A DNA stretch of 64,000 bases from positions 62,001 through 126,000 of the forward strand of contig JAMPIV010019839.1 in NCBI GenBank assembly GCA_024509875.1, written 5' to 3'. The notes under the pieces were generated by a model, which worked only from the letters and a program-made list of their open reading frames with translations, searched no databases and was not told the origin of the DNA. Shown here in pieces: positions 20,282 to 32,308 of this stretch. Within the stretch, counting starts at the first letter, position 1, and every line of letters starts with the position of its first letter. The translations under genes and the position numbers were made by a program. Source of the DNA: Oreohelix idahoensis (taxonomy: Eukaryota > Mollusca > Gastropoda > Stylommatophora > Oreohelicidae).

Positions 20282-22455
20282 CTGTTGGTTAAACACTTGA
20301 CTCTATTGACACTTTTCTCTTGTTTATTAACGTTTCAAAGATACCACGCTATCACTAACACCCCTAAATACTGAGATAATCAAATCTGCACCAAAGTAAA
20401 GTAGTCCTTTTCAAACACCTGCAGATATCTAATTTCTTCAGCTGACAGCGAAAAGTACAATCGGACACATCTTGCCAGTGGACACTCACCCATATTAAAC
20501 TGGTAAACCTTATTTAGCACTGGTTGTCACCTTCCAAAAGTTGCTGATCCAGTCTGGGTGAGCTGACCATACCACACCCGTTGCTAGTTTCTCTTTGGGA
20601 CTGACCGAGTAGACAATAGGGGCTTCGTTATTCTTCACATCTCCTGTCGCCGCAGACGATTGCGTTGGAATTTATGATCAGTGATGGTTATATGAGCTCA
20701 GGATGGGACTTACAGAAGAAAATATGTCTTGCTTAATGATCTTAGTAACACAAACACTGTGCTACCGATCTGTCCTATCTCGTTCCTGCCTCAATGATGT
20801 TATCTCTCAAATCTATAACTTTTTTCACTAACACTGCTACGCAATATTTGAATTGGATAAAGCAGTTAATTACCTGATGTTCCCCTTATTCACAATTCCC
20901 CCCCCCCCCCCCCCCAACAAGCTTCTCGTACCCCCTGGTACGGGTACCCTGGGTTTGGAACCTATCCTATAAGGTGTATGAGAAACTGAGACGACCGAAT
21001 GTGGGGAAGAGAGAAGGGGTAGGGTTTGTTCAGGCCACGTTCTCATTTTAAGTGTTAACATCAGAGCCCTGTATAATCAAAACGCTTTTAAATGTAGATA
21101 TTAGATTGAGTTATATTGTTGAATTTAGCGTGTCAAATCCTCAACCACCCACTTACTACTGAAAGCCCCCATTCGCGAATTTGCTCTTATCGCCCTCATT
21201 GGATCCTTCCACATCCCTCGGGGTGGGGGGAGGAAAGGGGGGGGGTTAAACGCCCACTTCATTAACCACTAATTTAAAGGATCATCACATCTGGTCCCAA
21301 GCTAGGAGTAAGAAGCACGTGACGTACTGTGTATTCCTCGCCATCCAAGGGGGCTCTCCAAATATGCATAGCTAGAATACTGTGCTCTGGTTCTGGGCTC
21401 TCCCTAGGAATTATCACGGCCTACACAGCCACTTCTCAGCTCACCCTGCCTATCATGGGTCCATCGTGTGGATCTTCTGCATGCAGCCAACCAGATAAAA
21501 GCTAGTTGCTTCTAGGGCTCAAGCGAATCTTCGAAGCTTAGGGGGCAATGCTTGGTTTTCAACATGTTTCACCACAGGAGGAATCCATGGAAGTGTGTGG
21601 GTGATTTCAAGAGTAAATGAGGGTGTAAATAACCTTACAGATAGATGTTCACTTCCACATATGTATACTGTAAAAGTGAACCTCAGTCTGTGAGGTTAAT
21701 TACACCTTATTAACGGTGGTATGGTATGGAACGAAACGAAGCAAACTGTACTTACTATCTTGAAAGATTCGTGTAACATCGTCCTCTGAACACGTATCTG
21801 GTAAACACGTCCCGAGAAGGACTTTTGAAAGCGCTTTCGCTTCAAAAATTTTCGTGCTGCTCTGTTTTGGAGAAAAGAAAATACAGGTTGTTCTAACAAT
21901 AAACACAGTTCATTGATTACTCAAACGCACACTCACACACACACTCAGACTCAAAATGATGTTAACACCTCAGGAAAGATTCTGAGTAATATATTCAACA
22001 CGTCTTGTGATGTACTGTGAAAAAACGTCTTTGTGCATGTACTTATATGATCTTCTCTGTCTTTCACTCCGGCAGTATCACTTAATTTTTTTCATTTTTC
22101 TTCCTCATCGTCCTATTATTTGGCACATTTTTGCCCTACATTCTTTTTGCTGTGACCACTCCCAGACGTGTTTACGTTTCACTAAGCGAACGTAGCATTA
22201 TCAGGTTAATACGATTATCACGTAAGTCACTCTGGCCACCTTTGAAAGAGACGTCAGTTGTTTGTGCAACGTGGTATCGCACGAACACGCACAGAAAGCC
22301 AGATTGCTATCTAAGGAAGCCGTCTGGGGGACGGCCGAAAACACCGGTGATAATTAGATAATCGTTTCATCTGAGCCTTCTCGGTATCAATATTGCCGAT
22401 AACACTAGTCAACAAATTTTCAAAAGTTATTTGTACCAGAAATTAAATATACCAT
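20282..22455. other. Unassigned region with C and G runs
   Basis: No coding frame with recognisable motifs. There is a C18 run at 20898-20915 and G runs near 21223-21243. A small perfect hairpin AACCTCA/TGAGGTT lies near 21678. Short frames on either strand (20870-21061, 21696-21906, 22131-22361) look like chance. Confidence 0.5.
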
Positions 22456-22467
22456 TTCTTATTGATT

Positions 22468-22745
22468 TTCTTCTTCTTCTTCTTCCTCGTTCGCCCTAAA
22501 AAGGATGGTGGTTGCGTTGTGTCTGTTTACGCCTAAGCTGTGATATCTGCACCTTTCGGTCGACACATCCGACATCAGCACGGCATTGTTTAGGGACAGG
22601 GTTTGCCTTCCCATTGCGATCCGCACTCGCTCAGCCAGACTGCACTGCTGCAGACTGTTTCCAGGACCACCACGTGGAGGTGGAGTGCGGTCTTGACCAG
22701 CTCTGGTTCGCTGGTCCTGATGCAAGCAGTACAGCTATGGGTCGC
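22468..22745 (-). mobile_element. Possible LINE 3' remnant with (GAA)n tail
   Basis: Read on the minus strand, a GC-richer block ends in GAGGAAGAAGAAGAAGAAGAA. Short trinucleotide tails are typical of some non-LTR retrotransposons, and a similar tail ends the LINE remnant at 27905. The minus frame 22459-22725 has no clear catalytic motif; it is Arg/Pro-rich and ends in a Glu run encoded by the tail. Assignment rests on base composition and tail only. Confidence 0.35.
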
Positions 22746-23447
22746 TGACTGCATTCACTATTGCTGCATCTTGGGGTCCCTTATCGATTTTGACATGCTG
22801 ATTTCAAATATCATAACGAAATTCACTAATTGGCTCTGGGTTTTTTTTTAATGATGAATTTACATTACAGTAATACAAATAATGTATGCTTGTTTAATTC
22901 TATGGGGTGAACAGCTAGTCTTTCTACTTTAGCATTATAAAAATTTTGGTTACATACTCAATTAATTGATATTTTAACATAAAATGATAGAAAAAATGAA
23001 AACATTATTTAAAGTTCACATATCATGTTTTAAAAAGGCACATTTGTACCCATTCCGTCATTATTCAGTCGCTGTTCGAGCTCTCTTTGCTTGCTTCTTG
23101 TAGTCAATCGATGAGGTGTCTCTTGTCACAGTCCAACAGTAATCAGCAAGCATTGAAAGGCTCCAATTGCCTTGATACCTTTTCTCCATAGCAGCAATGT
23201 CCTGGTGAAATCGTTCACCATGCTCATCACTGACCGCTCCACAGTTTGACGTAAAGAAATCCAGATGAGAATCCAGAAAATGAATTTTCAAAGACATGTT
23301 GCAGCCAATACTCTTATACTTCAGAAGGAGATTTTCTACAGTTTCATTGTAATTATCAGATCTGTTGTTTCCAAGAAAATTGTCCACCACTGACTTAAAT
23401 GCTAGCCATGCTGCTTTTTCCTTGCCATGCAACACGCAAAGAAACTC

Positions 23448-23452
23448 GTCAT
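23448..23452. repeat. Target duplication GTCAT, left of solo LTR
   Basis: Pairs with 24059-24063. Together they bracket a TGTTA...TAACA segment that interrupts the coding frame of the surrounding family member. Confidence 0.9.
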
Positions 23453-24058
23453 TGTTACGGTAGGGGTAATGATGTTAGCCACTTTTATAGTGAGCTCTTT
23501 TTAAGTTTACGCATTGAAGGGTTTAAAATACTATTAATAAACATTAGGGTTCGCGCTTCACGGTAGTTGAACGCGAACGGATAGAATTGCTTAGTTTTAT
23601 GATGACGTGTTTTATTAGTATCCAGATTATATAGATCGAACAACTTTGAATATTCAGTACCGGATTACCGACGTACGGAATCTCGAGTAAATATTCAGAC
23701 GTTGTGACGATTAATGGAATAAGGACAAGAGACGCTGTTTATATATATGCATGAACTTTATGTATGCCTAATTCATATCATGTCTCGTGGATTGAATACT
23801 GTCAAATAAAACGTATTTCATGTGGACTCGAACCACCTATGGACTTGTCAAATATCTACCATTATTGAAGTTTGGACAGTCTTGACTACGCATTCGCAAC
23901 CTTAGTTCAGCACGACTGCTCGACAGAAACCAAGCCATAATAATATAAGAATAAACTCAAGACATGGCCAAAATAATGAACACTGTTTTATTAAGAACAG
24001 ATTTGTGTAATGACAGTACAAAGGTTGATCAAATGTCAGAGCAAAACCGGACATAACA
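23453..24058 (-). mobile_element. Solo LTR (606 bp)
   Basis: On the + strand it runs from TGTTACGGTAGGGG to CCGGACATAACA, with perfect 5-bp flanking duplications GTCAT. The host coding sequence resumes on both sides (GPQIRKLLHD before, LHGKEKAAWLAF after, reading minus). This is the footprint left by recombination between two LTRs, which removes the internal part of the element. Orientation is set tentatively to minus because the minus-strand 3' end (CCGTAACA) matches the end of the outer LTR at 20187. Confidence 0.88.
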
Positions 24059-24063
24059 GTCAT
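24059..24063. repeat. Target duplication GTCAT, right of solo LTR
   Basis: Partner of 23448-23452; five bases, perfect. Confidence 0.9.
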
Positions 24064-25363
24064 CATGAAGAAGTTTTCGAATTTGCGGACCAACAAATAC
24101 TCCCTCTCTTATTTTAGCTTTACTCAGTCTTGGAAATTTTCTGGTGAGGTATTTGAAAGCCTCATGTTTTCTCCATTTTCTTGACAAAGTTTTTCATGAG
24201 ACCCAGCTTAATGTGCAAGGGTGGCAACAAAATCTTGCTGGTGTCGACAAGTGCTGGGTTCTCAACGTTCTTACTGCCAGGCTGCAATGACTGCCTGATT
24301 GGCCAATGTCTTCTGATGTAATGGTCACTTCGTGCACGGCTATCCCACTCACAAAGAAAGCAGCAGTACTTGGTGTATCCACCCTGTAGTCCAAGCAAAA
24401 CAGCTTACACTTTTAAGTCACCGCAAAGTGACCAATGATGATGATCGTAGTTTATACACTTCAAAAGCTGCTTAATGTTTTCATAAGTTTCTTTCATATG
24501 AACTGCGTGACCAACTGGAATTGACGGTAACACATTACCATTATTCAACAAAACAGCTTTAAGACTCATCTTGGATGAATCAATGAAAAGCCTCCACTCT
24601 TCCGGTATGTAATTGATTTAGAGTGCTGCCATTAAACCAGAAATGTTGTGGCACGCAGAAAGGTCACCCTCTTTGAAAAAGAATGTAATAAGCGGCTTCT
24701 GGCGGTTCCTATACACAGAAATTGTAACATCTTCTGCCAGGAGATTCCACTGTTGCAATCTGGAACCCAAAAGCTCCGCCTTGTTCTTCGGTAAATTTAG
24801 ATCTCTTACAAGATCATTCAGTTCCCCTTGGGTTATTAAGTGTGGTTTAGTGGATGTAATTTGCTCAAAATCTGGGTCGCTTGAGGTTGATGGTTCAGGA
24901 CCACCAATGTCCTCTTCTTCATCAGTGGAAGCAGCTGAAAATGATTCATTCTGGCACTTTGGGAACTGGTAGGTCATCGCCATGTGGTACCGGACGTATT
25001 GCAGAGGGGATGTTTGGATATTCCAGAGTCCATTTTTTTCTTCTTTGATATGCCTTTCCCAATTGGGGGGACCATGCAAAAGTAACAGTTGTTGAGATGA
25101 TCAGTGGGCTCTCTCCAAATCATTGGGACTGCAAAAGGCATAGCTTGCCTTTTGCCAGTCAACCACAGTTTAAGATGTGCTGCACATGTATTGCAGCATA
25201 TGTGTGGCGCCCAGCTCTTATCTTGATCTCCTATTCTGCAGCCAAAATACAAACTGTACGCCTTCTTAATCACTTTAGTTATATTTCGTTTTTGTGATAG
25301 AAATGTCACCTCACCACACATATAACAGAAATTATTAGCACTGTTCACACATGTCCTAGGCAT

Positions 25364-26190
25364 TTCTAACTACGATACGTTTGATAAGGACAAATGCACT
25401 AACTAATGGCAAAATTTTATTAGAGATAAGATATTTATACACAAAGGTGATGTAATCATAGGTTGGATTGCATCATTAACTTCTAGTTACATTTTTATTG
25501 GTCATTAGAAAGAATTATGCAATCGCCCACAACAGTTGCGTCATATATATAAATTGACAGTAATTAAATAAACTAGTAGCATATATCTTGAAAACTAGAG
25601 CCAATCAACATTTTTAAATGTCATTTTCGTTTTCAGCACACCAAAATTAGTTAAGATCAGCTATTTTCATTTCTGGTACATTTTGGTTGTTGACTAGTGT
25701 AATCTGTCTGGGTAGGCAATCTTGGCGGAAAGTATTATGCCAGGAAAGGAGTTCACATATTTGATTGCGAGTTGGCGAAAGCATTACGACATATAGAAGA
25801 GGTCGCGCGATGGAATTTTAAAATGTAATATTTTAAAACACGCGGGGGGGGGGGGGGAAGAGAGAATTAAATTAAACACCCCTAACCATGTAGTCCAGAG
25901 CTTTCGATCGGATTGATTTCAGAGCCGGAATTCACAATGGTTTTCATTGGAAATTCGTCGGAAGCACAGTTTTGAATTTGAACTGAGAAATAACATCTAG
26001 CGAAATCAGAGACACAGATCAGAGACTGCATCGACACATCAAGCCAGCAACTCCCAGAAGTCAGAGAGAGAAGAATCGGACTAAGAATTCCTAAATTATA
26101 AGTGACAGATCGAAAGCATTTGGGCAACTTTAAAACTTAAAAAACGTCAACCCGCATTTATAAATACGAAGTCTGGATACCTATGGAATC
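25364..26190. other. Unassigned region with G run
   Basis: No gene recognised. A G14-like run lies at about 25844-25858 within a purine-rich patch. The minus frame 25882-26127 has no family motif. Confidence 0.5.
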
Positions 26191-26196
26191 AGATCA

Positions 26197-26298
26197 CCCG
26201 TCATAAGAGGATTACTAAAGTTTCCCAGGCTAAGTGATTCGCAGAACACCCGCCATAAGATGATTACTATAATTTCCCAGACCACGTGATTCGAAGCA
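26197..26298 (+). repeat. Two-copy tandem duplication, about 52 bp
   Basis: ACCCGTCATAAGAGGATTAC...CAGGCTAAGTGATTCG is followed by ACCCGCCATAAGATGATTAC...CAGACCACGTGATTCG. The copies differ at several positions. Confidence 0.75.
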
Positions 26299-26763
26299 TC
26301 TAATAAAGTGCTGTGCCCATTCTAAACTGTGCGAGGAGGAGTTACTTTATATTGTGGTTACAAGCCCAAAAGTTACTTTGTGAACAGAACGTGGTACTAA
26401 GCTGTCAGAGCCCGTTCGAGGAACGAAGTTTATCAGACTGTGGAAGTGTCATTATCACCAAAAAAATTGACGAAAACCAAGGCTGCAGGACTCGCTCTCA
26501 TACAAGCAACGAGCTAACTAACAGGCACCAGCAAGCGCGACATTAAAAAATTAATTTTTAAATTTAAATCCTCAAACCAAATCTCGATGACGAGAAATTT
26601 TATTTTCATCTATGAAATATCAAAATTCCCACATAGTTCCTATTTATTTTAACCTTTAAAAACTAATTTGATTATTAAATTTTGTTACTTTTTATTTTAA
26701 AACATAACAATCAAGTTGTTTCAGTTATTATAAGTGTGTGAAAGCATACGTAATGAGCAAGAC

Positions 26764-26873
26764 ATATATATATATATATGATATATATATATATAGTATA
26801 TATATATATAATATATAATTATATATATATATATATTATAAATAATATAATATATATATAATATATATAATAT
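26764..26873. repeat. Imperfect AT-rich microsatellite
   Basis: Repeated TA blocks broken by GA, AGT and AA interruptions. No other content. Confidence 0.95.
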
Positions 26874-27720
26874 CAGCGCCAATGAATTATTACTCCCATT
26901 GCTTCAACGGCAAAAATGCACAGAAAAAAAACGATTAACAAATTTATTGTTTAGCATCACTTACGTTAAGTCAATAAGTCAAGATTAGCCAAATTATTTG
27001 AACAACACAGTATGTTTTGTGCCACTTGAATCCTTGTGTTGTGTGTCAATCTTTTGGTGCCTTAGTATTCCTGCACTTATAGTAGTTGCCAACAAAGGTA
27101 GACCTACCTTGAAAGTAGAAGTGAGGGACCTCTTAGCGTGGCTTCGCCCAGGCGTCAAACACTGCGGTAAGATGGTTAAAAAACATATATTGTAACATGA
27201 GATGATTGGGATGTAACATGAGATGTGGGATTAACATGAGACGTGACTGAAATAGTGTGTACGAAAAGATATGGCATATAAGAGGTAAATTAGAATTATT
27301 TTTCGCTCTTCAGTTTGCTTGGTAGAGCAATCGGACTTGAAGCAAAATACATCGATCCTTCCACAGTTCTTTTTTATTTAGCTATACTCCCTTGTGCAAA
27401 TAATACGTTCTGTCCACATCTCTTTCCTGTCTACTCTTTAGCTTTTAGAGTAAAAACCCTCCATTTGTTTTTTACTAAACAAAGATAAGTGGCGTATTAA
27501 TGATTTTTTGGTGGGATCTGCCTGTCAGATTCTCAAGGCTTTCCCACTACTGTCTCCAAATTCTTTTTTTTTTTTTAAATTGTCTCACTTTATGTCTGTT
27601 TTTGTTCGTTTCGTTCGTTCGTCTCTCTTCTCCTTATGTTTTTGTGTCAGCTTTCTCACTATGTTATAGGTGAAGTCTCGCTTCAAAAAAACTGAGCCTA
27701 GTATAATAGTGAAGATTTAC
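26874..27720. other. Unassigned region
   Basis: No gene recognised. Three imperfect copies of TAACATGAGATG spaced about 22 bases apart occur at 27195-27246. A TTCG-type run lies at 27604-27625. Confidence 0.45.
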
Positions 27721-27722
27721 CT

Positions 27723-27787
27723 CCCCCCCCCCCCCCCCCCCCCCCCATACTTTAACTCCTACCCTTTTACCTCCCCCCCCCCCCCCC
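27723..27787. repeat. Two long poly-C runs (C24 and C15)
   Basis: C24 at 27723-27746 and C15 at 27773-27787, each preceded by TTTACCT, separated by a short T/A-rich spacer. The shared lead-in suggests a small tandem duplication. Exact lengths are unreliable in any assembly. Confidence 0.9.
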
Positions 27788-27904
27788 GAAGTATCTGCTA
27801 TTGGACTCGGAGCTGCTTATCTATCTCTGACACCATCTGAAAAGCAAACCCCATTCGTGATTAGCAGACTATGGGAATATATCATGAGTTCTGATTATAC
27901 TAAC

Positions 27905-28402
27905 AATCTTCTTCTTCTTCTTTGATCCATAACCGTCAAAACAATCAGTGGCCATCACACGACGTGCCTGCCAGGTGGCGTCCTTGTAGGGCAACAACAA
28001 ATTGATTCCACTTTGCTCGGTCGCGGCCATCCTTCGTACAGTGCCCCAACTCTGTTCGTGTTTTTGTATTTGCTGTCCCAGTGGCATCCGTTTTTCATGC
28101 CAATGTGGCTTCCTTTTGGCTTTCAACCACTGGCAGTCATAACGAGCCTGAGACCTCCGGATGTCCGTCCCGCATCAAAGTTTTTTCCAATTGTTTGCCG
28201 TTTCCGTAACATAATGCGATTTTTTACATAGACAGGGGTGTCGGCCCTGTGCTAAAAACAACACCCAACCTGAGGACCAGGGTAACCGTAGCTTTTGGTC
28301 TGAACCCCTACCCAAACGCAGACCAGTCCGGCTTGATTGATTGAACCTACCAGGAGTAAAACTCCCACTGGCATGGCTCTGGGGATTTGTCACTGTAAAC
28401 AC
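27905..28402 (-). mobile_element. LINE remnant with (GAA)n tail
   Basis: On the minus strand the right part (28402 to about 28200) carries a GC-rich sequence like a LINE leader, with the frame FTPGRFNQSSRTGLRLGRG. The left part reads DRAKWNQFVVALQGRHLAG, resembling the last residues of non-LTR retrotransposon ORF2 proteins (DRxxWRxxVxAL), followed after a stop by an AAGAAGAAGAAG tail at about 27908. Endonuclease and reverse transcriptase are not present between them, so this would be an internally deleted copy or two pieces brought together. Confidence is moderate for LINE origin and low for detailed structure. Confidence 0.5.
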
Positions 28403-28834
28403 AACTCTGCCATAACCGCTACAAGGTAAATATAGGTACCATTGATGGCAGATATTAGCAATAACCCGTCAAAATTGACAGTTTTTAAAATTATAGTATT
28501 GTTTTGTTTCTGTTACGTGTATTACAGACGGTAACTATTACTACTGTGTGGTCATTTCATTGCTAGGCAGGTGCGACCGTCATTAGATATTTGTAGTGAG
28601 AATTAATATGGATGTACTTAAATATGAAAGACATGGAGTAACCTTCCTAAATGACATGTGGAGCAGTGATTAATGATCTAATGGACCGGAAATTGACTAA
28701 ATTAACTAACATTTCTTTTAATAACAACATGTTGCCTCGTAAATTGTTCATGCATCTTTTTAAAAATCTTGACTATCCATAATCAAACTTGTTCATGGCA
28801 CACCATCATTTGCGCACTTTTTCTATTTTTTCGG

Positions 28835-28915
28835 GAGAACGAACGAACTTTTTATTCAAACGGTTTGAGAATTGTGGCACGCAGGGCTCGTCTGACAATT
28901 CTGCCCTCTTCCTTT
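28835..28915 (-). repeat. Retroposon 3' end with AATAAA and GTTC tail, copy 1
   Basis: On the minus strand: GAGGGCAGAATTGTCAGACG, then a short GC patch, CAATTCTCAAACCGTTTGAATAAAAAG and GTTCGTTCGTTC. The same order appears at 35921-35995 and 60110-60195 on the plus strand. The conserved AATAAA followed by a short repeat marks the 3' end of a LINE or SINE family. Confidence 0.7.
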
Positions 28916-28919
28916 TCTC

Positions 28920-31900
28920 GATTCGACCCTTTTAACTGATTTCATTTATTCTCACATGCATTTTACCCATCAATGTTGAAAAGGACTTCAACGTTGTAAA
29001 CGGTAAAATAATAGCATATACTCACATTCACAGTATCTAATTAATAAACATGAAAAATAAAATATGTTGAAAAGTACAAACTAAGTATCAAACCATGAAA
29101 TAAAATATGTTTGAAAAGTACAAACATATTCATTAAAACCTTCATTCGATATATATATCATTTTTTGTGGAAAAATAATCACATTAGGGGGTGTGCAGAT
29201 AATCAGAACTCAATAAAGTATTCGAAAAGGTCTACGATTGTGTGTAATAGGGATTGAGGTTGTTAATTTTTTAGATCATGTGGAATATAGTTTCCAAAGA
29301 TGAGGCAGCATAGATAAGCTAAAGAAAAAGCCTTTCTTGAAATAAGTCAACCCATAAGCCTAAGCTTGGGCACTTGTATTTTTGTTTAGGAGAGGGGCGT
29401 TGAAATGCCCCCCCGTTGATTTTTCATTTTGTATTTGAACATTGGCCACATATAATGTGTTGGAGCATTCTGTGACAGGATTTTGTGAACAAATAATATA
29501 AGCTATTGTTGAACAGAAAGCGCTTTCTTAGAGGTAGTAATTATTGAGATCTTTATATAGATTCTACACAACTTGTGTTGTTTGGCAGTTGTCCAGAAAC
29601 TAATACGATGTAACCGCATGGTAGACAGGTGTGTTGATCCTAGAAACTTGGTTACAAATGGCAAAAACCAATTATACAAATAGTAATCACCCTCCCCCCA
29701 GCTGGGATGAGTGCAGTGAGGTCTATATATTACTAGGTGACATAAGATGGCAGTTCCTAGTTGTGTTTACTTCACAATCAAGTTAATTTCCTATATGTCA
29801 TATCTTCCCAATTTTTAAGTTAGTATAGTTGTTGTGTGTACATACGTGCCCTCCTTCACCTTCCAGAGTTATTTTTTTTTATTTGGGGGACAAAACTTGG
29901 ATGGGATGAACTAACTTTCCTTCTATCACATTAAAAACAACCCTTTACTCTTTTCGTACCCTTCTTTGTAATGTTATTCACTGAGTAATGTGAATCCGTA
30001 AAGTTTGGATTTATATATAGTGATTGATGGATCAGGCATTCAAAACATTCACAACAATCCTTCATGGATCAACACTAGCATTTGTTTATTTTTTTCTCTT
30101 ACAACAAAAATCGCTATTTATTTAACATGTATAATATATAAATATATTTGTCAAATGATGCAGGTTAATTCGTCATATAGAGCACACCTGCAGTCCATAT
30201 CAATAGTTACCACACCTCGAAGTATACATTCCTGTAACTCACAAAATAATATGCAGGCATTTAATTCCCCTTTTAGTTCTTATCCTCATCCTCAAAGTAC
30301 TTATTATAGCTTTCCACATTTGTCTCTATTTTTCATTTTTCTTTTCTTTTTTTTTATCTCCCAATCCGCATAAAAAAAAACCAAGCTCCTTGATGCAAAC
30401 GTTATTCAAATACTCTATCTTTGTATTATCTATTCCCCTCAGGTAACATCCTGCCAGGGCATTATCCATTTTTGCTTCTCTATCTTTAAACTCTCTCGCC
30501 AGTGAACTTTGGCAGATACTATTTTCATTTACACCTCATTTTTTTCTAACATATCCGTTTTCTTCTTGTGATTTTCCTTCAGCTGCTAATCAGGTAAAAT
30601 GTTTCATCAAAATGCATAATAAATTCCATATAAAGTGTCAAATGACGTAACAAGGTGGTATATCCCTGAATCGCTCCATAGTGAAAAAAAAATTACACTC
30701 ACTATAGCACTAATAAAACAAATTCTCTTAAGTAGCATTTGTATACTTCTGACCTGAAGAAACTGTTCTTAGTTTACTCATACAGTTTTTGACTCATCAT
30801 AATATATCACATCATCAGGCTCCGAATATCCATGAGGACTAAAAGCATCTCCTAATATATATCAAACTATCCTTATTGAAGATTTACCTACATTTGTCAC
30901 TTCAAAATTAACATGTTGATAACTTCTACAGATCTTATTGATTGATAGACTTCTAAACATAATCATATCAAACTTGTGGCAACCTGCACAACATTCTATG
31001 CATGTTTTCTTTCAACTTCAAGAAATACACGACCGCACCACATTGCGAGCCGTAAACCCCGAAACCTAAACCTAACCACCGTTCTGCGTTTCTTTTCTTG
31101 AACGTAAACCGTTCTGCATCTGAGCGTACTGTCTGGCTATTCTGCTCTGGTGCGATACTAAAAACCGTTCTTTTTCTCTTGAACAAAACCTTTACCGCCA
31201 TGCCTGCGTTCTGTCGTCTGATCTTCTGCCCTTGGACTTCTAGTCAAATCTCACTGATCTGTCCCTGTTTACCAGGCGTAAAACTGTATAGGTACGGCCT
31301 TAATTTTCTCCACTCACTCTTGGGAAAAAATTGCTCACGAAAAACTTGCTTACACACGCTTTTACAAACGTAAAGCGAATTCAGTTTGCATTGTAACTAA
31401 TCTGTCCTGTTTATTTTTAGACTACTCTTCTCCTCCACTCCTAGATTTTTCCCCGTGTGTATTTTCCTTTTTTTTTTTTTTTCACTGGAAAAATTGCTCA
31501 CGCTTTTTTACAACTAAATCGAATTCAGTGAACAATCGACCTGGGTATATTTTTTAGAACTTCTCTCACTCTATTCCCTTGTAAGTTCCCCGTCAACTCA
31601 CTAAAACCTTCAAGGTACCGTATTCTAAACGTTATCTCCCCTTTTGTACGATTTAACTGAACACCATATTCTCTTCTTTAAAGCTTACTATAACAAAATC
31701 GTTACAATGCTAATTTTTTTTTCAACCACACTATGCGATTCCCACTAAAACTGCTTAAAAACCCTAAATTCAAAGACATTTATCCACCAACTTGTAAATA
31801 TGCGGTAGTTTTCATTCCCTTCTCTCAAAGCGTCCCTAAACCTTCATCTCCATTTTAAGTCCTCCCTTTTACTTAAGACAAATCAGTCTGTATCCAAATC

Positions 31901-32300
31901 CAATTCATATTTTTCCCTAAACCATTTTTCTACGGCTCTATTTACTTTGACATAAAAACCAAAATCACATGTTCTCATAATAAACCAATGCTTGAAAGCA
32001 CAAATAACACATGGTAAAACACACATATTAGTTTGGTCCTTAAAATTTTATAGCTGTATCTTGGGTAAATTTTGTGGATGCTGATTATGTCCAAAACTGT
32101 AATCAGAATTTTTTCTATCAGCTCTAGTTTTTTTGAAGATAACTAAGAAATGACCATATGTATGTAGGTCAAAATGTTGTTTACAATTCTAAGAGATTTT
32201 AGGTGCTATCCAGTGGCATATTTGACTTTATGTCAGCATTTCAGTAAAATATGTAATTACTGTGCATCATTATTAACCGAAACAAATGTAAATAAAACTT
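28920..32300. other. Unassigned region
   Basis: About 3.4 kb with no gene I can support. A two-copy direct repeat of about 50 bases (ATAAAATATGTTGAAAAGTAC / ATAAAATATGTTTGAAAAGT, first 20 bases compared) lies at 29049-29127. The frame 30005-30373 and the pair around 30968-31373 have compositionally biased translations without motifs. Confidence 0.45.
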
Positions 32301-32308
32301 CTTATCAC

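Larger units (their letters stand above)
23061..25363 (-). pseudogene. Multicopy invertebrate zinc-binding family, copy 1, broken
   Basis: Read from ATG at 25363. N-terminal Cys pairs (C13-x2-C16, C57-x2-C60, and NNCYFC about residue 95) suggest a zinc-binding domain. Downstream blocks are PNIPSAIRPVPHGDDLPVP, ELNDLVRDLNLPKNKAELLGSRLQQWN, EEWRLFIDSSKMSLKAVLL, PVGHAVHMKETYENIKQLL, GDLKV, GYTKYCCFLCEWDSRAR, LLPPLHIKLGLMKNFV, GVFVGPQIRKLL, EKAAWLAFKSVVDNFLGNN and AVSDEHGERFHQDIAAMEKR. I know this as a family found in many copies in arthropod and other invertebrate genomes; its function is unknown to me. The copy is dead: frameshifts near 25035 (T7 run), 24960 and 24165, in-frame stops at 24618-24620 and 24405-24407, and a 606-base solo LTR at 23453-24058. 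A transposon origin is likely but unproven. Confidence 0.8.

Noticed and set aside
22512..22851. Plus-strand frames opposite the (GAA)n-tailed block
   Set aside because: They are shadows of a GC-richer repeat remnant with no motifs of their own.
31098..31373. Frame of 91 codons with several Cys residues
   Set aside because: No family pattern, an overlapping frame on the other strand, and repetitive AACCGTTCT-type sequence beneath it.
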